Part shown: piece after piece, positions 1-7,723 of the stretch | Position numbering within the stretch: position 1 is the first letter of the stretch | How the letters are laid out: the number at the start of each line of letters is the position of its first letter | Assembly: GCA_964392115.1 (NCBI GenBank) | Contig: CAYMOU010000054.1 | Coordinates: 1 to 18,604 of the forward strand | Direction: 5' to 3' | Origin: CAYXWM01 sp964392115 | Lineage (GTDB): Bacteria; Bacillota; Clostridia; Lachnospirales; WRBF01 | DNA length: 18,604 nt | The notes under the pieces: generated by a model | What the model was told of the DNA's origin: nothing | Seen by the model: the letters and a program-made list of their open reading frames with translations, nothing else | Database searches by the model: none | Made by a program: the position numbers and the translations under genes

Positions 1-8
1 GCTAAATT

Positions 9-974
9 ATGGTCACAATACAATCATTAGCCTGTTATGTACCGGAAAAAACCGTTTCAAACGATGACTTATCTGAATTTTTGGATACAAGCCACGAATG
101 GATTTATACCAGAACCGGTATAGAAAACCGTCATATAGCCGTAGAGGATTCTACTTCTACCATGTGCCACAAGGTAAGCCTTCAACTGTTGGAAAAGACC
201 CAAACCAAGGCAGAAGACATAGAATTAATTATTGCGGCTTCTGTTACTCCCGATTTTGCAGTGCCGTCCACAGCCTGTTTGGTTCAAAACCTGCTTGGCA
301 ACAAAAAAGCCGTGGCCTTCGATATTAATGCCGCCTGTTCGGGCTTTGTGTACGCATTGTCCGTAGGAGAAAAATTAATACGCTCAGGGGCCTACAGCAA
401 CGCCTTGATTCTTGCCGGCGAAACCCTTTCTAAAATTACAAACTGGGATGAGCGCTCTACTGCCGTTCTGTTCGGAGACGGCGCAGGCGGTGCCTTGTTA
501 ACCGCCGGCGATAAAGAAAGCTTCTTAGGCGAAGACATCCACAGCGACGGCGAAAAATGGTCAAAACTTACGGTTAACTCCATGCCCACAAGCAACTGCT
601 ACGTGGAAAACCCGTGGAGCAAATATATACAAATGGACGGCAGAACGGTCTTCGAATTCGCCGTAAAATCCGTTCCACAAAGCATTTTAAACCTGCTGTC
701 CAAAACAAATTATACCCTTGACGATATAGATTATATCATCCCTCACCAAGCCAACAGCCGTATTGTTGACGGTATAATCAAAAAACTTAAAGTATCACCG
801 GACAAAATGTTCGTAAACATAGGCGACTACGGCAACACCTCCTCCGCAAGCATACCCATAGCCCTTTGCGAAATGGAACAAAAAGGTATGCTTAAACCCG
901 GCTCCGGCCAAAAAATCATCATCTCCGGCTTCGGCGGCGGACTAACCTGGGGTTCTTTACTTCTATCCCTATAA
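9..974 (+). CDS. fabH: beta-ketoacyl-ACP synthase III (FabH)
   Basis: FabH condenses an acyl-CoA primer, usually acetyl-CoA, with malonyl-ACP and so starts each fatty acid chain in the cytosolic type II synthase. The 321-residue product has the family's usual length. The active-site cysteine is C110 in NAACSGF, and the His and Asn of the triad are H246 in IIPHQAN and N276 in GDYGNTSSAS. The C-terminal glycine-rich GFGGGLTWG is typical. The start is near the window edge, so its ribosome binding site is not visible; a TAA at 3-5 could end the preceding gene. It heads the visible fab cluster, 160 bp before fabK. That gap holds a leader repeat and no acpP. Family assignment is secure; primer preference cannot be read from the sequence. 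Confidence 0.96.
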   Translation: MVTIQSLACYVPEKTVSNDDLSEFLDTSHEWIYTRTGIENRHIAVEDSTSTMCHKVSLQLLEKTQTKAEDIELIIAASVTPDFAVPSTACLVQNLLGNKKAVAFDINAACSGFVYALSVGEKLIRSGAYSNALILAGETLSKITNWDERSTAVLFGDGAGGALLTAGDKESFLGEDIHSDGEKWSKLTVNSMPTSNCYVENPWSKYIQMDGRTVFEFAVKSVPQSILNLLSKTNYTLDDIDYIIPHQANSRIVDGIIKKLKVSPDKMFVNIGDYGNTSSASIPIALCEMEQKGMLKPGSGQKIIISGFGGGLTWGSLLLSL

Positions 975-1021
975 AAAAACAGACATCTAACCCTTTAACG
1001 TAAATTATCAATAATAAAATA

Positions 1022-1088
1022 TTAAAGTCTTTTTGAAGGGAGTTTGAGGGAAACTTTTTCTTCAGAAAAAGTTTCCCTCAAGGTCTTA
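1022..1088 (+). repeat. Leader hairpin repeat, copy 1 (before fabK)
   Basis: The element starts TTAAAGTCTTTTTGAAGGGAG and ends AAGGTCTTA. It contains an 18-nt perfect inverted repeat, arms 1044-1061 and 1064-1081, closed by a C(TTCA)G loop. The flanking octamers AAAGTCTT and AAGGTCTT form an imperfect direct repeat. It ends 46 nt before the fabK start. No uninterrupted T tract follows the stem, so it is not a textbook terminator. Confidence 0.85.
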
Positions 1089-1134
1089 TTCTTTTAATCT
1101 CTATCCCTACACTATACTCTATCGGAGGTAAAAT

Positions 1135-2076
1135 ATGATCTGCCAACTCTTAGGCATTAAATATCCCATATTTTCCGGCGCTATGGCCTGGATTTCCGAC
1201 GCCTCTCTGGCCGCCGCCGTCTCTAACGCAGGCGGCCTTGGTATCATAGCCGGCGGTAACGCACCTGCGGACATAGTCCGTGCTGAAATTCGCAAAGCAA
1301 AAGAACTAACGGACAAGCCCTTTGGCGTTAACATTATGCTGCTCTCTCCGGCAGCCGACGAAGTTGCCGAAGTAGTCTGCCAAGAAGGCGTACAAGTAGT
1401 AACCACCGGCGCCGGCAGCCCGGCAAAATACATGGAAAACTTTAAAAAGCACAATATCAAGGTAATCCCGGTTATTCCCTCTGTGGCTCTGGCCCAACGT
1501 ATGGCAAAATCAGGCGCAGATGCAGTTATTGCCGAAGGCATGGAATCCGGCGGACACGTAGGCAAAACCACTACCATGGCTCTGGTTCCTCAAGTTGTAG
1601 ACGGCGTAAAAATCCCCGTTATAGCCGCCGGCGGTATAGCAGACGGCCGAGGCATGGCAGCCGCCTTTATGCTGGGCGCAAAAGCCGTTCAAATCGGCAC
1701 TCGTTTTCTGGTAGCCAAAGAATGTACCGTCCACGAAAACTATAAAAAATCCATACTCCGAGCCAAAGATATAGACACCGTAATTACCGGCCAAATCACC
1801 GGCCACCCGGTTCGTGTTTTACGCAACAAAATAGCCCGCCAAATGCTGGACCTTGAAATGGTAGCAAAAGACCAAGTAGAAGCCGCAGTACAAAAATTCG
1901 AAGAACTGGGCAGCGGCGCCTTACAAAGAGCCGCCATCTCCGGCGATACAGACACAGGCTCCGTTATGTCCGGCCAAATTGCCGGCTTGGTAAACAAAGA
2001 ACAAACCGCCAAAGAAATTATGGAAGAAATTATGGAACAGTTCAAAAACCTGTTACCTAACGTAACCCTTAACTAA
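1135..2076 (+). CDS. fabK: FMN-dependent enoyl-ACP reductase II (FabK)
   Basis: FabK catalyses the last step of each elongation cycle, reducing trans-2-enoyl-ACP with NAD(P)H and bound FMN. It replaces FabI in many Firmicutes. The 313-residue TIM-barrel protein begins with the family pattern GIKYPIFSGAMAWIS, has the glycine-rich SNAGGLGIIAGG segment at about 30-41, and carries ESGGHVG with H141, the conserved FMN-site histidine region. Later PVIAAGGIADGRG and GAKAVQIGTRF are flavin phosphate-binding segments. A GGAGG site at 1124-1128, six bases before the ATG, fixes the start. FabK enzymes are usually insensitive to triclosan, known for the family and not seen here. A related nitronate monooxygenase is the only serious alternative; the fab context argues against it. 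Confidence 0.95.
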   Translation: MICQLLGIKYPIFSGAMAWISDASLAAAVSNAGGLGIIAGGNAPADIVRAEIRKAKELTDKPFGVNIMLLSPAADEVAEVVCQEGVQVVTTGAGSPAKYMENFKKHNIKVIPVIPSVALAQRMAKSGADAVIAEGMESGGHVGKTTTMALVPQVVDGVKIPVIAAGGIADGRGMAAAFMLGAKAVQIGTRFLVAKECTVHENYKKSILRAKDIDTVITGQITGHPVRVLRNKIARQMLDLEMVAKDQVEAAVQKFEELGSGALQRAAISGDTDTGSVMSGQIAGLVNKEQTAKEIMEEIMEQFKNLLPNVTLN

Positions 2077-2111
2077 ATCTTTTATTGTTTATCACAAGTT
2101 AAAATAAATTA

Positions 2112-2177
2112 TAAAGTCTTTTTGAAGGGAGTTTGAGGGATACCTTTTCTTCAGAAAAAGTTTCCCTCAGGGTCTTA
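2112..2177 (+). repeat. Leader hairpin repeat, copy 2 (before fabD)
   Basis: Same element as copy 1, with arms 2133-2150 and 2153-2170. The left arm has drifted (GATACC where copy 1 has GAAACT), leaving a partly mismatched stem. It ends 48 nt before the preferred fabD start. Confidence 0.8.
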
Positions 2178-2225
2178 CTCTTTTCATCCTTTTTACCGAC
2201 ACCACTTACCGAAAAAGGTGATATG

Positions 2226-3173
2226 ATGATAGCTTTTATTTTTAGCGGACAGGGCGCACAATATGCAGGAATGGGCAAAGATTTGTACGACAACTTTCCG
2301 CTTGCTAAAGAAGTCTTTGACACCGCAGATAAGGTCCTAGGCTATGCCTTAACGGATATTTGCTTTAACGGTGGCGAAAAGCTTGAACAGACCGAATTTG
2401 TTCAGCCCGCCATTTTAACCGTAAGCACAGCCGCCTTAAAACTACTGCAAAGCTACGGCGTTTCTGCGGATTATGCCATGGGTTTAAGCCTGGGTGAATA
2501 CTCTGCCTTGGTTTCTGCCGGTGCTTTCAGCTTTGAAGAAGCTGTGGCTTTGGTACAAAAACGTGGCCGTTTTATGAGCGAATGCCTGCAAAACGGCGAC
2601 TACGCCATGACCGCCGTAATGGGCCTTGACAGCTCGGTGGTTGATGAAGTATGCAAAGAAGCCTCCGCAGATGGCTTTGTAGTCCCGGCAAACTACAACA
2701 CCAAAAACCAAACGGTAATCGCCGGCGAAGAAAAAGCCGTTGCCCTTGCGGAACAATTGGCAAAGGACAAGGGCGCAAAACGCTGTATCAGACTGAACTT
2801 AAAATCAGCCTTCCATACAAAACTTTTGGAACCTGCCGCCATAAAATTAAACGCCGAACTTTCAAAATTAACCTTGTCTTCCCTAAAAACCCCGGTTATA
2901 TCCAACGTAACCGCCGATTTTGTACCCTCAGAATCAGCTTTGGTTGATATTTTAACCAAACAGGTTATGTCCTCCGTTTTATGGGAAAGCTCTGTTAATA
3001 AATTGCTGAACTTAGGCGTTGATACCTTTATAGAACTGGGCCCCGGAAAAACTCTGTCCTCCTTTATAAAAACAATCGCAAAAGACAACGGCTTCGGCAA
3101 CGTTAAAATTGCCAACGTAGAGGACAGCAAATCCCTGGAAAGCACCCTTTCCGTCTTAGGCAAAAATATATAA
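2226..3173 (+). CDS. fabD: malonyl-CoA:ACP transacylase (FabD)
   Basis: FabD moves the malonyl group from malonyl-CoA to ACP, supplying the extender unit for FabH and FabF. Counting from 2226 the protein has 315 residues, normal for the family. The GQGAQ motif is at residues 9-13, the nucleophile S88 lies in GLSLGEYSA, arginines near 113-115 fit carboxylate binding, and H197 in SAFHTKL is the catalytic His. The frame is open back to 2133, but those upstream codons fall in the intergenic repeat. AAGG at 2215-2218 is seven bases before the ATG at 2226; the tandem ATG at 2223 is also possible. Confidence 0.95.
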   Translation: MIAFIFSGQGAQYAGMGKDLYDNFPLAKEVFDTADKVLGYALTDICFNGGEKLEQTEFVQPAILTVSTAALKLLQSYGVSADYAMGLSLGEYSALVSAGAFSFEEAVALVQKRGRFMSECLQNGDYAMTAVMGLDSSVVDEVCKEASADGFVVPANYNTKNQTVIAGEEKAVALAEQLAKDKGAKRCIRLNLKSAFHTKLLEPAAIKLNAELSKLTLSSLKTPVISNVTADFVPSESALVDILTKQVMSSVLWESSVNKLLNLGVDTFIELGPGKTLSSFIKTIAKDNGFGNVKIANVEDSKSLESTLSVLGKNI

Positions 3174-3184
3174 TTAATTAAATA

Positions 3185-3252
3185 TTAAAGTCTTTTTGAA
3201 GGGAGTCTGAGAGAGACTTTTTTCTCCGGAAAAAGTTTCCCTCAAGGCCTTA
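3185..3252 (+). repeat. Leader hairpin repeat, copy 3 (before fabG)
   Basis: A diverged copy of the element, with TTAAAGTCTTTTTGAAGGGAG conserved but CTGAGAGAGACT in the left arm and CTCCGG in the loop region. The stem is therefore imperfect. It ends 172 nt before fabG, further than other copies, because a separate 95-nt hairpin lies between. Confidence 0.75.
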
Positions 3253-3280
3253 TATCTTTATACTCAAATGAATAAGGAAT

Positions 3281-3375
3281 AGTAACAAAAGCTATTCTTC
3301 GTGAACGGTTCGCTCATGTGTTTTTCAAAGAAAACCACCGGTCGCTCACCACTACGAATATACGCTTTTGTTACT
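3281..3375. repeat. 95-nt imperfect inverted repeat upstream of fabG
   Basis: Perfect 12-nt terminal arms, AGTAACAAAAGC at 3281-3292 and its complement at 3364-3375, enclose about 70 nt. The interior continues to pair partially (TATTC near both arms) and has a central GTTTT/AAAAC dyad around 3320-3335. No reading frame or transposase is present. It may be a small non-autonomous mobile repeat or a long RNA hairpin in the fabG leader. Confidence 0.6.
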
Positions 3376-3424
3376 CTTTAATTAGCATTTGACTATATCT
3401 TCCACAAGAAAAGAGTTGAAATAT

Positions 3425-4150
3425 ATGCAAGGCAAAACCGTAGTAATAACCGGTGCAAGCCGTGGCATAGGCCAAGCTATAGCCGTAGCCTTTGCCCAAA
3501 AAGGCGCAAACATCGTTTTAAATACAAATAAATCCGAGCCAACCCAAACTTTACAAAAACTTGAGGCTTTTAATGTTAAGACTCTTGTAGTAAAATGTGA
3601 TGTGTCGGATTTTTCACAGGCCAAAAATTTGATCGAAGAAAGCGTAAAAACCTTTGGCAGTTTGGACGTACTGGTCAACAACGCCGGTATCACCAAAGAC
3701 TCTCTTATACTACGTATGAGCGAGGAGGATTTTGACAGCGTTCTGGACGTTAACCTAAAGGGCACCTTCAACACCATTAAACACGCTTCAAAAATTATGC
3801 TAAAACAAAAATCCGGTAGCATTATAAATATCTCCTCCGTCGTGGGAATTATGGGCAATATGGGTCAGGCTAACTACATTGCCAGCAAGGCAGGCATCAT
3901 AGGCCTGACCAGAAGCATGGCAATCGAGCTTGCACCCAGAGGCATAACCAGCAACGCCATAGCACCCGGATTTATAGAAACCGATATGACCGAAAATTTA
4001 AGCGATGAAGTAAAACAGCAACTCCTGTCAAAAATCCCTCTGGGCAGGTTCGGCTCTCCGGACGACGTAGCAAAGGCAGCTGTTTTCCTGGCGGAAAACA
4101 CTTACATTAACGGTCAAGTATTGTGCGTAGACGGCGGTATGGCATACTAA
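3425..4150 (+). CDS. fabG: 3-oxoacyl-ACP reductase (FabG)
   Basis: FabG reduces beta-ketoacyl-ACP to beta-hydroxyacyl-ACP with NADPH. The 241-residue protein is a classical short-chain dehydrogenase: the nucleotide-binding TGASRGIG is at 9-16, NNAG at 85-88, and the catalytic N110-S138-Y151-K155 tetrad is complete (ISS, YIASK). The C-terminal DGGMAY ending is typical. A TTG-initiated extension to 3389 is possible in frame, but the conserved N terminus MQGKTVVITGAS and the weak AAGAG at 3411-3415 favour the ATG at 3425. It lies between fabD and fabF in the lipid cluster, so assignment to FabG rather than another SDR is well supported. Confidence 0.95.
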   Translation: MQGKTVVITGASRGIGQAIAVAFAQKGANIVLNTNKSEPTQTLQKLEAFNVKTLVVKCDVSDFSQAKNLIEESVKTFGSLDVLVNNAGITKDSLILRMSEEDFDSVLDVNLKGTFNTIKHASKIMLKQKSGSIINISSVVGIMGNMGQANYIASKAGIIGLTRSMAIELAPRGITSNAIAPGFIETDMTENLSDEVKQQLLSKIPLGRFGSPDDVAKAAVFLAENTYINGQVLCVDGGMAY

Positions 4151-4278
4151 AATAAACACAGTTTTCATAAACCCAACAAACTTATTTCTCCCGGAACCAC
4201 TTTTCCCGGAGAGGTATCAACACTACATTTTCTGACGGTTTAAGCGTAACTTGCTCTTAACCGGAAAGGAGCTATAAC

Positions 4279-5517
4279 ATGAATCGTAGGGTAGTTGTAA
4301 CAGGTATGGGAGCCATAACACCCATTGGCAACTCTCCCACTGAATTTTGGCAGGCTTTAAAGGACGGTAAAAGCGGTATTTGCGAAATTACCCGCTATGA
4401 CACTACCGACTTTAAAGTGAAACTTGCCGGAGAGGTAAAACAATTCGACCCCGAAAAATACATTAACAAAAAAGAAATTAAACGCATGGATTTGTATTGC
4501 CAATTCGCAATGTTTGCGGCAATTCAAGCGGTTGAGGACAGCAAACTGCCCTTGTCCGGCATAGACAAAACCCGCTTCGGCGTAATGATGGGCTCCGGAA
4601 TTGGCGGCCTTACCACTATTCAAGACCAGGTAATGAGAATGACTGAAAAAGGTCCAAACAGAGTTGCGCCCTTGTTCATTCCCATGGCTATTTCCAACAT
4701 GGCCGCCGGCAACATCGCTATTGTTGTAGGCGCCCAAGGCCCTACTGCCTGTGTTACCACCGCCTGTGCCTCCGGAACGGATTCCATAGGTCAAGCTTTC
4801 AGACAAATTAAGCACGGTTATGCGGATTATATCATTGCCGGCGGTGCTGAAGCCGCTGTTTGCCAAGTCGGCATGGCAGGCTTTACCTCTCTGACTGCTC
4901 TTTCCGAAACCAACGACCCTGCACGTGCCTCTATCCCATTCGATGCGGAACGTAACGGCTTTGTATTGGGCGAAGGTGCAGGAGCGGTGATTTTGGAATC
5001 CCTTGACAGCGCCCTTGCAAGAGGTGCTAAAATTTACGCTGAGGTTGTAGGCTACGGCACAACCTGCGATGCTTACCATATGACCAGCCCGTTACCGGAC
5101 GGCTTCGGTGCATCTATGGCTATGGAAAACGCTATTGCGGAAGCCGGTATTTCCAAAGACGAAATCACCTACATTAACGCTCACGGCACAAGCACACCGC
5201 CAAACGACAAATCAGAAACTGCCTCCATCAAGAGAGTGTTCGGCGATTTGGCTTATAAAATACCCATTTCGTCCAACAAGTCCATGATAGGCCACCTTCT
5301 GGGAGCGGCAGGCGCTGTGGAGGCCATAGCCACCGTTTACTCACTGGCAGAGGATTTTGCACCGCCTACCATTAACTATAAAGTAGCAGACCCGGAATGT
5401 GACCTTGACTACATACCCAATCAGGGTAGAAGCGTAAAGATGAAGTATGCCTTGAGTAATTCCTTCGGGTTCGGCGGACATAACGGCGTTCTTTGCATTA
5501 AAAAATGGGAAGAATAA
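4279..5517 (+). CDS. fabF: beta-ketoacyl-ACP synthase II (FabF)
   Basis: FabF extends acyl-ACP by two carbons using malonyl-ACP. The 412-residue thiolase-fold protein has the nucleophile C163 in TACASGTDS, H302 in NAHGTSTPPND, K334 and H339 in SNKSMIGHLLGAAG, the usual Cys-His-His set of elongating synthases. An AAAGGAG site before the ATG fixes the start. The 128-bp gap after fabG has no copy of the leader repeat, unlike the three preceding gaps. FabF is more likely than FabB because of length and cluster context. Confidence 0.96.
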   Translation: MNRRVVVTGMGAITPIGNSPTEFWQALKDGKSGICEITRYDTTDFKVKLAGEVKQFDPEKYINKKEIKRMDLYCQFAMFAAIQAVEDSKLPLSGIDKTRFGVMMGSGIGGLTTIQDQVMRMTEKGPNRVAPLFIPMAISNMAAGNIAIVVGAQGPTACVTTACASGTDSIGQAFRQIKHGYADYIIAGGAEAAVCQVGMAGFTSLTALSETNDPARASIPFDAERNGFVLGEGAGAVILESLDSALARGAKIYAEVVGYGTTCDAYHMTSPLPDGFGASMAMENAIAEAGISKDEITYINAHGTSTPPNDKSETASIKRVFGDLAYKIPISSNKSMIGHLLGAAGAVEAIATVYSLAEDFAPPTINYKVADPECDLDYIPNQGRSVKMKYALSNSFGFGGHNGVLCIKKWEE

Positions 5518-5648
5518 TATAAAGATATTTCAAAGATAATTTAATTTCCGGGTTATATTAATCCGAAAAACGAATTATATATAGACATAGCGAATGCTAA
5601 AGCATTTTGTTTTCGGTCAAACAAATAAAGCAATCAAGGAGTGGTTGC

Positions 5649-6110
5649 ATGGATTTTAATCAGATAAAAGAATTAATCAATATTGTAAATCTTTCTTCCA
5701 TAACTCAATTTGAGTTACAATTTGAACAGGTTATTTTAAAATTAAGCAAAACAGCCGGGGTTGCTACCACGGCGGTTGCACCGGTTGCGGAAAGCGTTGC
5801 CGGGGATAAGGAAAGCATACCCGTAAGTATGCCCGTTCCGACCCAGGCACCCCAACCCAAGCCCGAGCCAAAAGACGGCTTTGTGGTTAAGTCACCCATA
5901 GTAGGTACTTACTATTCCGCACCCTCACCCGAGGCACAGAAATTCGTTAAGCTTAACCAAGAAGTGAAAAAGGGCGATGTTCTCTGCATAATCGAGGCTA
6001 TGAAGGTTATGAACGAAGTAAAATCACCCTGCGACGGCGTTATAGCCGAAATTTACGCAGAAAACGAACAAATATTGGAGTACAATCAACCTATATTTTT
6101 GATTGTATAA
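5649..6110 (+). CDS. accB: biotin carboxyl carrier protein of acetyl-CoA carboxylase (AccB)
   Basis: AccB carries the biotin on which acetyl-CoA carboxylase fixes CO2 before passing it to acetyl-CoA to make malonyl-CoA. The 153-residue protein has an N-terminal helical region (1-35), a Pro/Ala-rich linker at about 42-76, and a C-terminal biotinyl domain with the acceptor K119 in EAMKVMNEV. AAGGAG at 5636-5641, seven bases before ATG 5649, decides the start; the frame is open to 5607 but that extension lacks family features. The gene is followed at once by a terminator, so accC, accD, accA and fabZ, which often follow accB, must lie elsewhere. Confidence 0.96.
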   Translation: MDFNQIKELINIVNLSSITQFELQFEQVILKLSKTAGVATTAVAPVAESVAGDKESIPVSMPVPTQAPQPKPEPKDGFVVKSPIVGTYYSAPSPEAQKFVKLNQEVKKGDVLCIIEAMKVMNEVKSPCDGVIAEIYAENEQILEYNQPIFLIV

Positions 6111-6111
6111 T

Positions 6112-6156
6112 ACACAAAAACCACCTTCGAACCCTTTGCGAAGGTGGTTTTTGTGT
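6112..6156. terminator. Strong terminator after accB
   Basis: An 18-bp perfect stem (arms 6112-6129 and 6139-6156) with a 9-nt loop begins two bases after the accB stop codon. The arms contain A5/T5 runs, so it can act on both strands, for accB and for the convergent mogA operon. Confidence 0.9.
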
Positions 6157-6200
6157 GGGGTAAAAAGTGCGAACACAGTTAATGTCGTTGCTTTTAGTAG

Positions 6201-6221
6201 GGTCGGGGCTCTGCTCCGACC
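6201..6221. repeat. Small GC-rich palindrome in the accB-mogA gap
   Basis: GGTCGGGGC and GCTCCGACC pair as a 9-bp stem with one G-T wobble around a TCT loop. It is the most structured part of the 190-bp space between the accB terminator and the mogA stop. The rest of 6157-6346 shows no convincing gene. A REP-like dispersed palindrome is possible but copy number cannot be judged here. Confidence 0.45.
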
Positions 6222-6346
6222 GACGAGAGTCCATAAGTGGCAGCACATTACAGTTAAAATACTGCACCTTCGTGGGTCTTTCGATTCGAGAAGCCACATT
6301 GAACAAAGTTCGCCCATACAGCCCGGCAAATCCGGGAATTACAATT

Positions 6347-6853
6347 TCACGAACCGCATTCGGTCGCCTTTGCATTCAGTATATCCAGCCCGTGTACAAG
6401 CTGTGGCAAAATATACGGCAAAACCTCCCGTACCGCTCTGGGACTGCCCGGCATATTGATAATCAACGTATTACCACGGATTCCTGCCACCGCTCTGGAC
6501 AACATTGCTCTGGGGCTGATTGTTAAACTAAACGCCCGCATAGCCTCCGGGATACCGTCCGCACGTCTTTCAATAACCGCCAGGGTAGCCTCGGGTGTAA
6601 CGTCTCTCTTGGAAAAACCCGTGCCGCCGGTGGTCAATATCAGATGCAAATTATCCTTGTCCGAGAGATTTTTCATTTCCGTCTCCAAAACATCTTGTTC
6701 GTCAGGCAAAATTACTTGTTTTGCCGTTTCAAATATAGGCCCCATTTCCTCGTTAGCCTTACTTAAAATTTCTGCTATGGCAGGGCCGCTTTCATCATTT
6801 CTCAAACCCTGTGAACCCTTATCGCTTACAGTAATTATTCCAACCTTGTACAT
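6347..6853 (-). CDS. mog: MogA/MoaB-family molybdopterin adenylyltransferase
   Basis: MogA/MoaB proteins bind molybdopterin; MogA adenylylates it before molybdenum insertion. The 168-residue product is one MoCF-binding domain: VSDKGSQG at 9-16, the molybdopterin-binding TTGGTG at 74-79, DVTPEAT at 84-90 and NMPGSPRAV at 133-141. All are family signatures. An AAGGA site lies about 11 bases upstream of the ATG. It is 58 bp downstream of the ThiF-like gene on the same strand and probably co-transcribed with it, which fits a cofactor operon. MogA and MoaB cannot be separated from sequence alone. Confidence 0.88.
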   Translation of the reverse strand: MYKVGIITVSDKGSQGLRNDESGPAIAEILSKANEEMGPIFETAKQVILPDEQDVLETEMKNLSDKDNLHLILTTGGTGFSKRDVTPEATLAVIERRADGIPEAMRAFSLTISPRAMLSRAVAGIRGNTLIINMPGSPRAVREVLPYILPQLVHGLDILNAKATECGS

Positions 6854-6911
6854 TTATTTAATCGTCCTTTCTTTTCTATTCTAAAAAGTTTAAGACAATA
6901 AGTTTACATTT

Positions 6912-7592
6912 CTAACCTAAATCTATAACCTCAAATTCATTTTCCAACAAATTTATCATCATCAATTTCTTACGCAGCAACTCTCCTCTGTTTATGAGAA
7001 CTTTCACAGCCTCCGCAACCTGATAACTTGCCACCAAACCCGGAGTAAATGCCGGATTGCCCAATTTAGTTTCAACGCCTTTATTTTGGGCGTTAAAAAT
7101 TATATCGAATATATTGTCACCGGGCAGTATGGTGCAAACCTGACCGTACCAACCGGCTATGGCTCCATGTACCAAGGGAATATTTAACCCGGCACAACAA
7201 CGCTCTAAAATCCTCCGTGAGTCCAAATTATCCAAAGCATCAATAACCACGTGGTGACCACGAAGTATTTCCTCGCAATTATCCCGGGTAAGCAGAAGGT
7301 TTTTCGGGGTAACCACCACTTGTGAATTAATTTCAGTCATTTTTTCCGACGTTACAAGGGCTTTGCTTCTTCCCAAAGCGGTTTCGTCGGAAAAAAGCTG
7401 GCGGTTTAGGTTGCTTTCCTCAAATACATCGCCGTCCACCGCCGTAATATGCCCTACTCCCAGTCTGCCCAGTTGCATTACGGCGTATCCTCCAAGTCCG
7501 CCGCAGCCCACTACGCAAACCCGTTTTTCAGCCAAAGCCTCGTTTTCCTCTCGGCTCAACGTGCAAATATTCCTTGTATACCTGTTGCTCAT
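6912..7592 (-). CDS. ThiF/MoeB/HesA-family E1-like adenylyltransferase
   Basis: This family adenylates the C-terminal glycine of ubiquitin-like sulfur carriers such as MoaD or ThiS, using ATP-Mg. The 226-residue protein has the nucleotide-binding GCGGLG at 29-34, D53/D55 in VDGDVFEESNLNRQ with R64, K77, and ALDN at 119-122. The zinc-binding cysteine pairs of classical MoeB and ThiF are absent: the region around 155-170 (PGDNIFDIIF) has none. GAGG at 7600-7603 is seven bases from the ATG. Its partner mogA suggests a role in molybdopterin synthesis (MoeB-like), but no moaD or thiS is visible, so thiamine or another pathway remains possible. Confidence 0.85.
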   Translation of the reverse strand: MSNRYTRNICTLSREENEALAEKRVCVVGCGGLGGYAVMQLGRLGVGHITAVDGDVFEESNLNRQLFSDETALGRSKALVTSEKMTEINSQVVVTPKNLLLTRDNCEEILRGHHVVIDALDNLDSRRILERCCAGLNIPLVHGAIAGWYGQVCTILPGDNIFDIIFNAQNKGVETKLGNPAFTPGLVASYQVAEAVKVLINRGELLRKKLMMINLLENEFEVIDLG

Positions 7593-7606
7593 AAAAACAC
7601 CTCTGA

Positions 7607-7620
7607 TTTTACCGGTAAAA
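7607..7620. promoter_or_regulatory. Perfect 14-bp palindrome TTTTACCGGTAAAA upstream of the ThiF-like gene
   Basis: It lies just upstream of the Shine-Dalgarno site of the minus-strand operon and within the intergenic region shared with smc. A perfect dyad of this length could be the half-site pair of a dimeric regulator. No regulator is identified. Confidence 0.4.
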
Positions 7621-7667
7621 GCTGTTTATATTTGTTATAATATGTAGTCTATTTTTGTAATATAAAC

Positions 7668-7673
7668 ATTATA
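7668..7673 (-). promoter_or_regulatory. Possible -10 box of the ThiF-mogA operon
   Basis: TATAAT on the minus strand, about 75 nt upstream of the ThiF-like start. No good -35 box is seen at the proper distance, so this is tentative. Confidence 0.35.
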
Positions 7674-7717
7674 GCATTTTCGGGATGCCTTTGATAGAAT
7701 TAAATTGAGTATTTTTT

Positions 7718-7723
7718 TATAAT
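7718..7723 (+). promoter_or_regulatory. Possible -10 box upstream of smc
   Basis: TATAAT directly abuts the fourth leader repeat. The preceding gene is divergent, so smc needs a promoter in this gap. The -35 region is poor (TAGAAT at 17 bp), so confidence is limited. If it is used, transcription would start inside the first bases of the repeat. Confidence 0.4.

Noticed and set aside
1044..1081. Leader hairpin as an ordinary Rho-independent terminator of fabH
   Set aside because: No continuous T tract follows the stem, and the same element occurs between the divergent ThiF-like gene and smc where no plus-strand gene ends. Some termination or attenuation cannot be excluded.
2133..2225. N-terminal extension of FabD
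   Set aside because: The extra codons are translated from the leader repeat; the conserved FabD N terminus and the Shine-Dalgarno site point to 2226.
4357..5079. 240-codon minus-strand open frame inside fabF
   Set aside because: It lies entirely within the conserved fabF gene, has no ribosome binding site or recognisable domain, and is a shadow of fabF codon bias.
5593..5612. AATGC-TAAA-GCATT followed by TTGTTTT as a terminator between fabF and accB
   Set aside because: Only five base pairs, so too weak to call; accB more likely belongs to the fab transcript.
6024..6526. Several overlapping 94-119-codon frames on both strands between accB and mogA
   Set aside because: They cross the terminator stem or overlap conserved accB and mogA codons, lack ribosome binding sites and show no family features.
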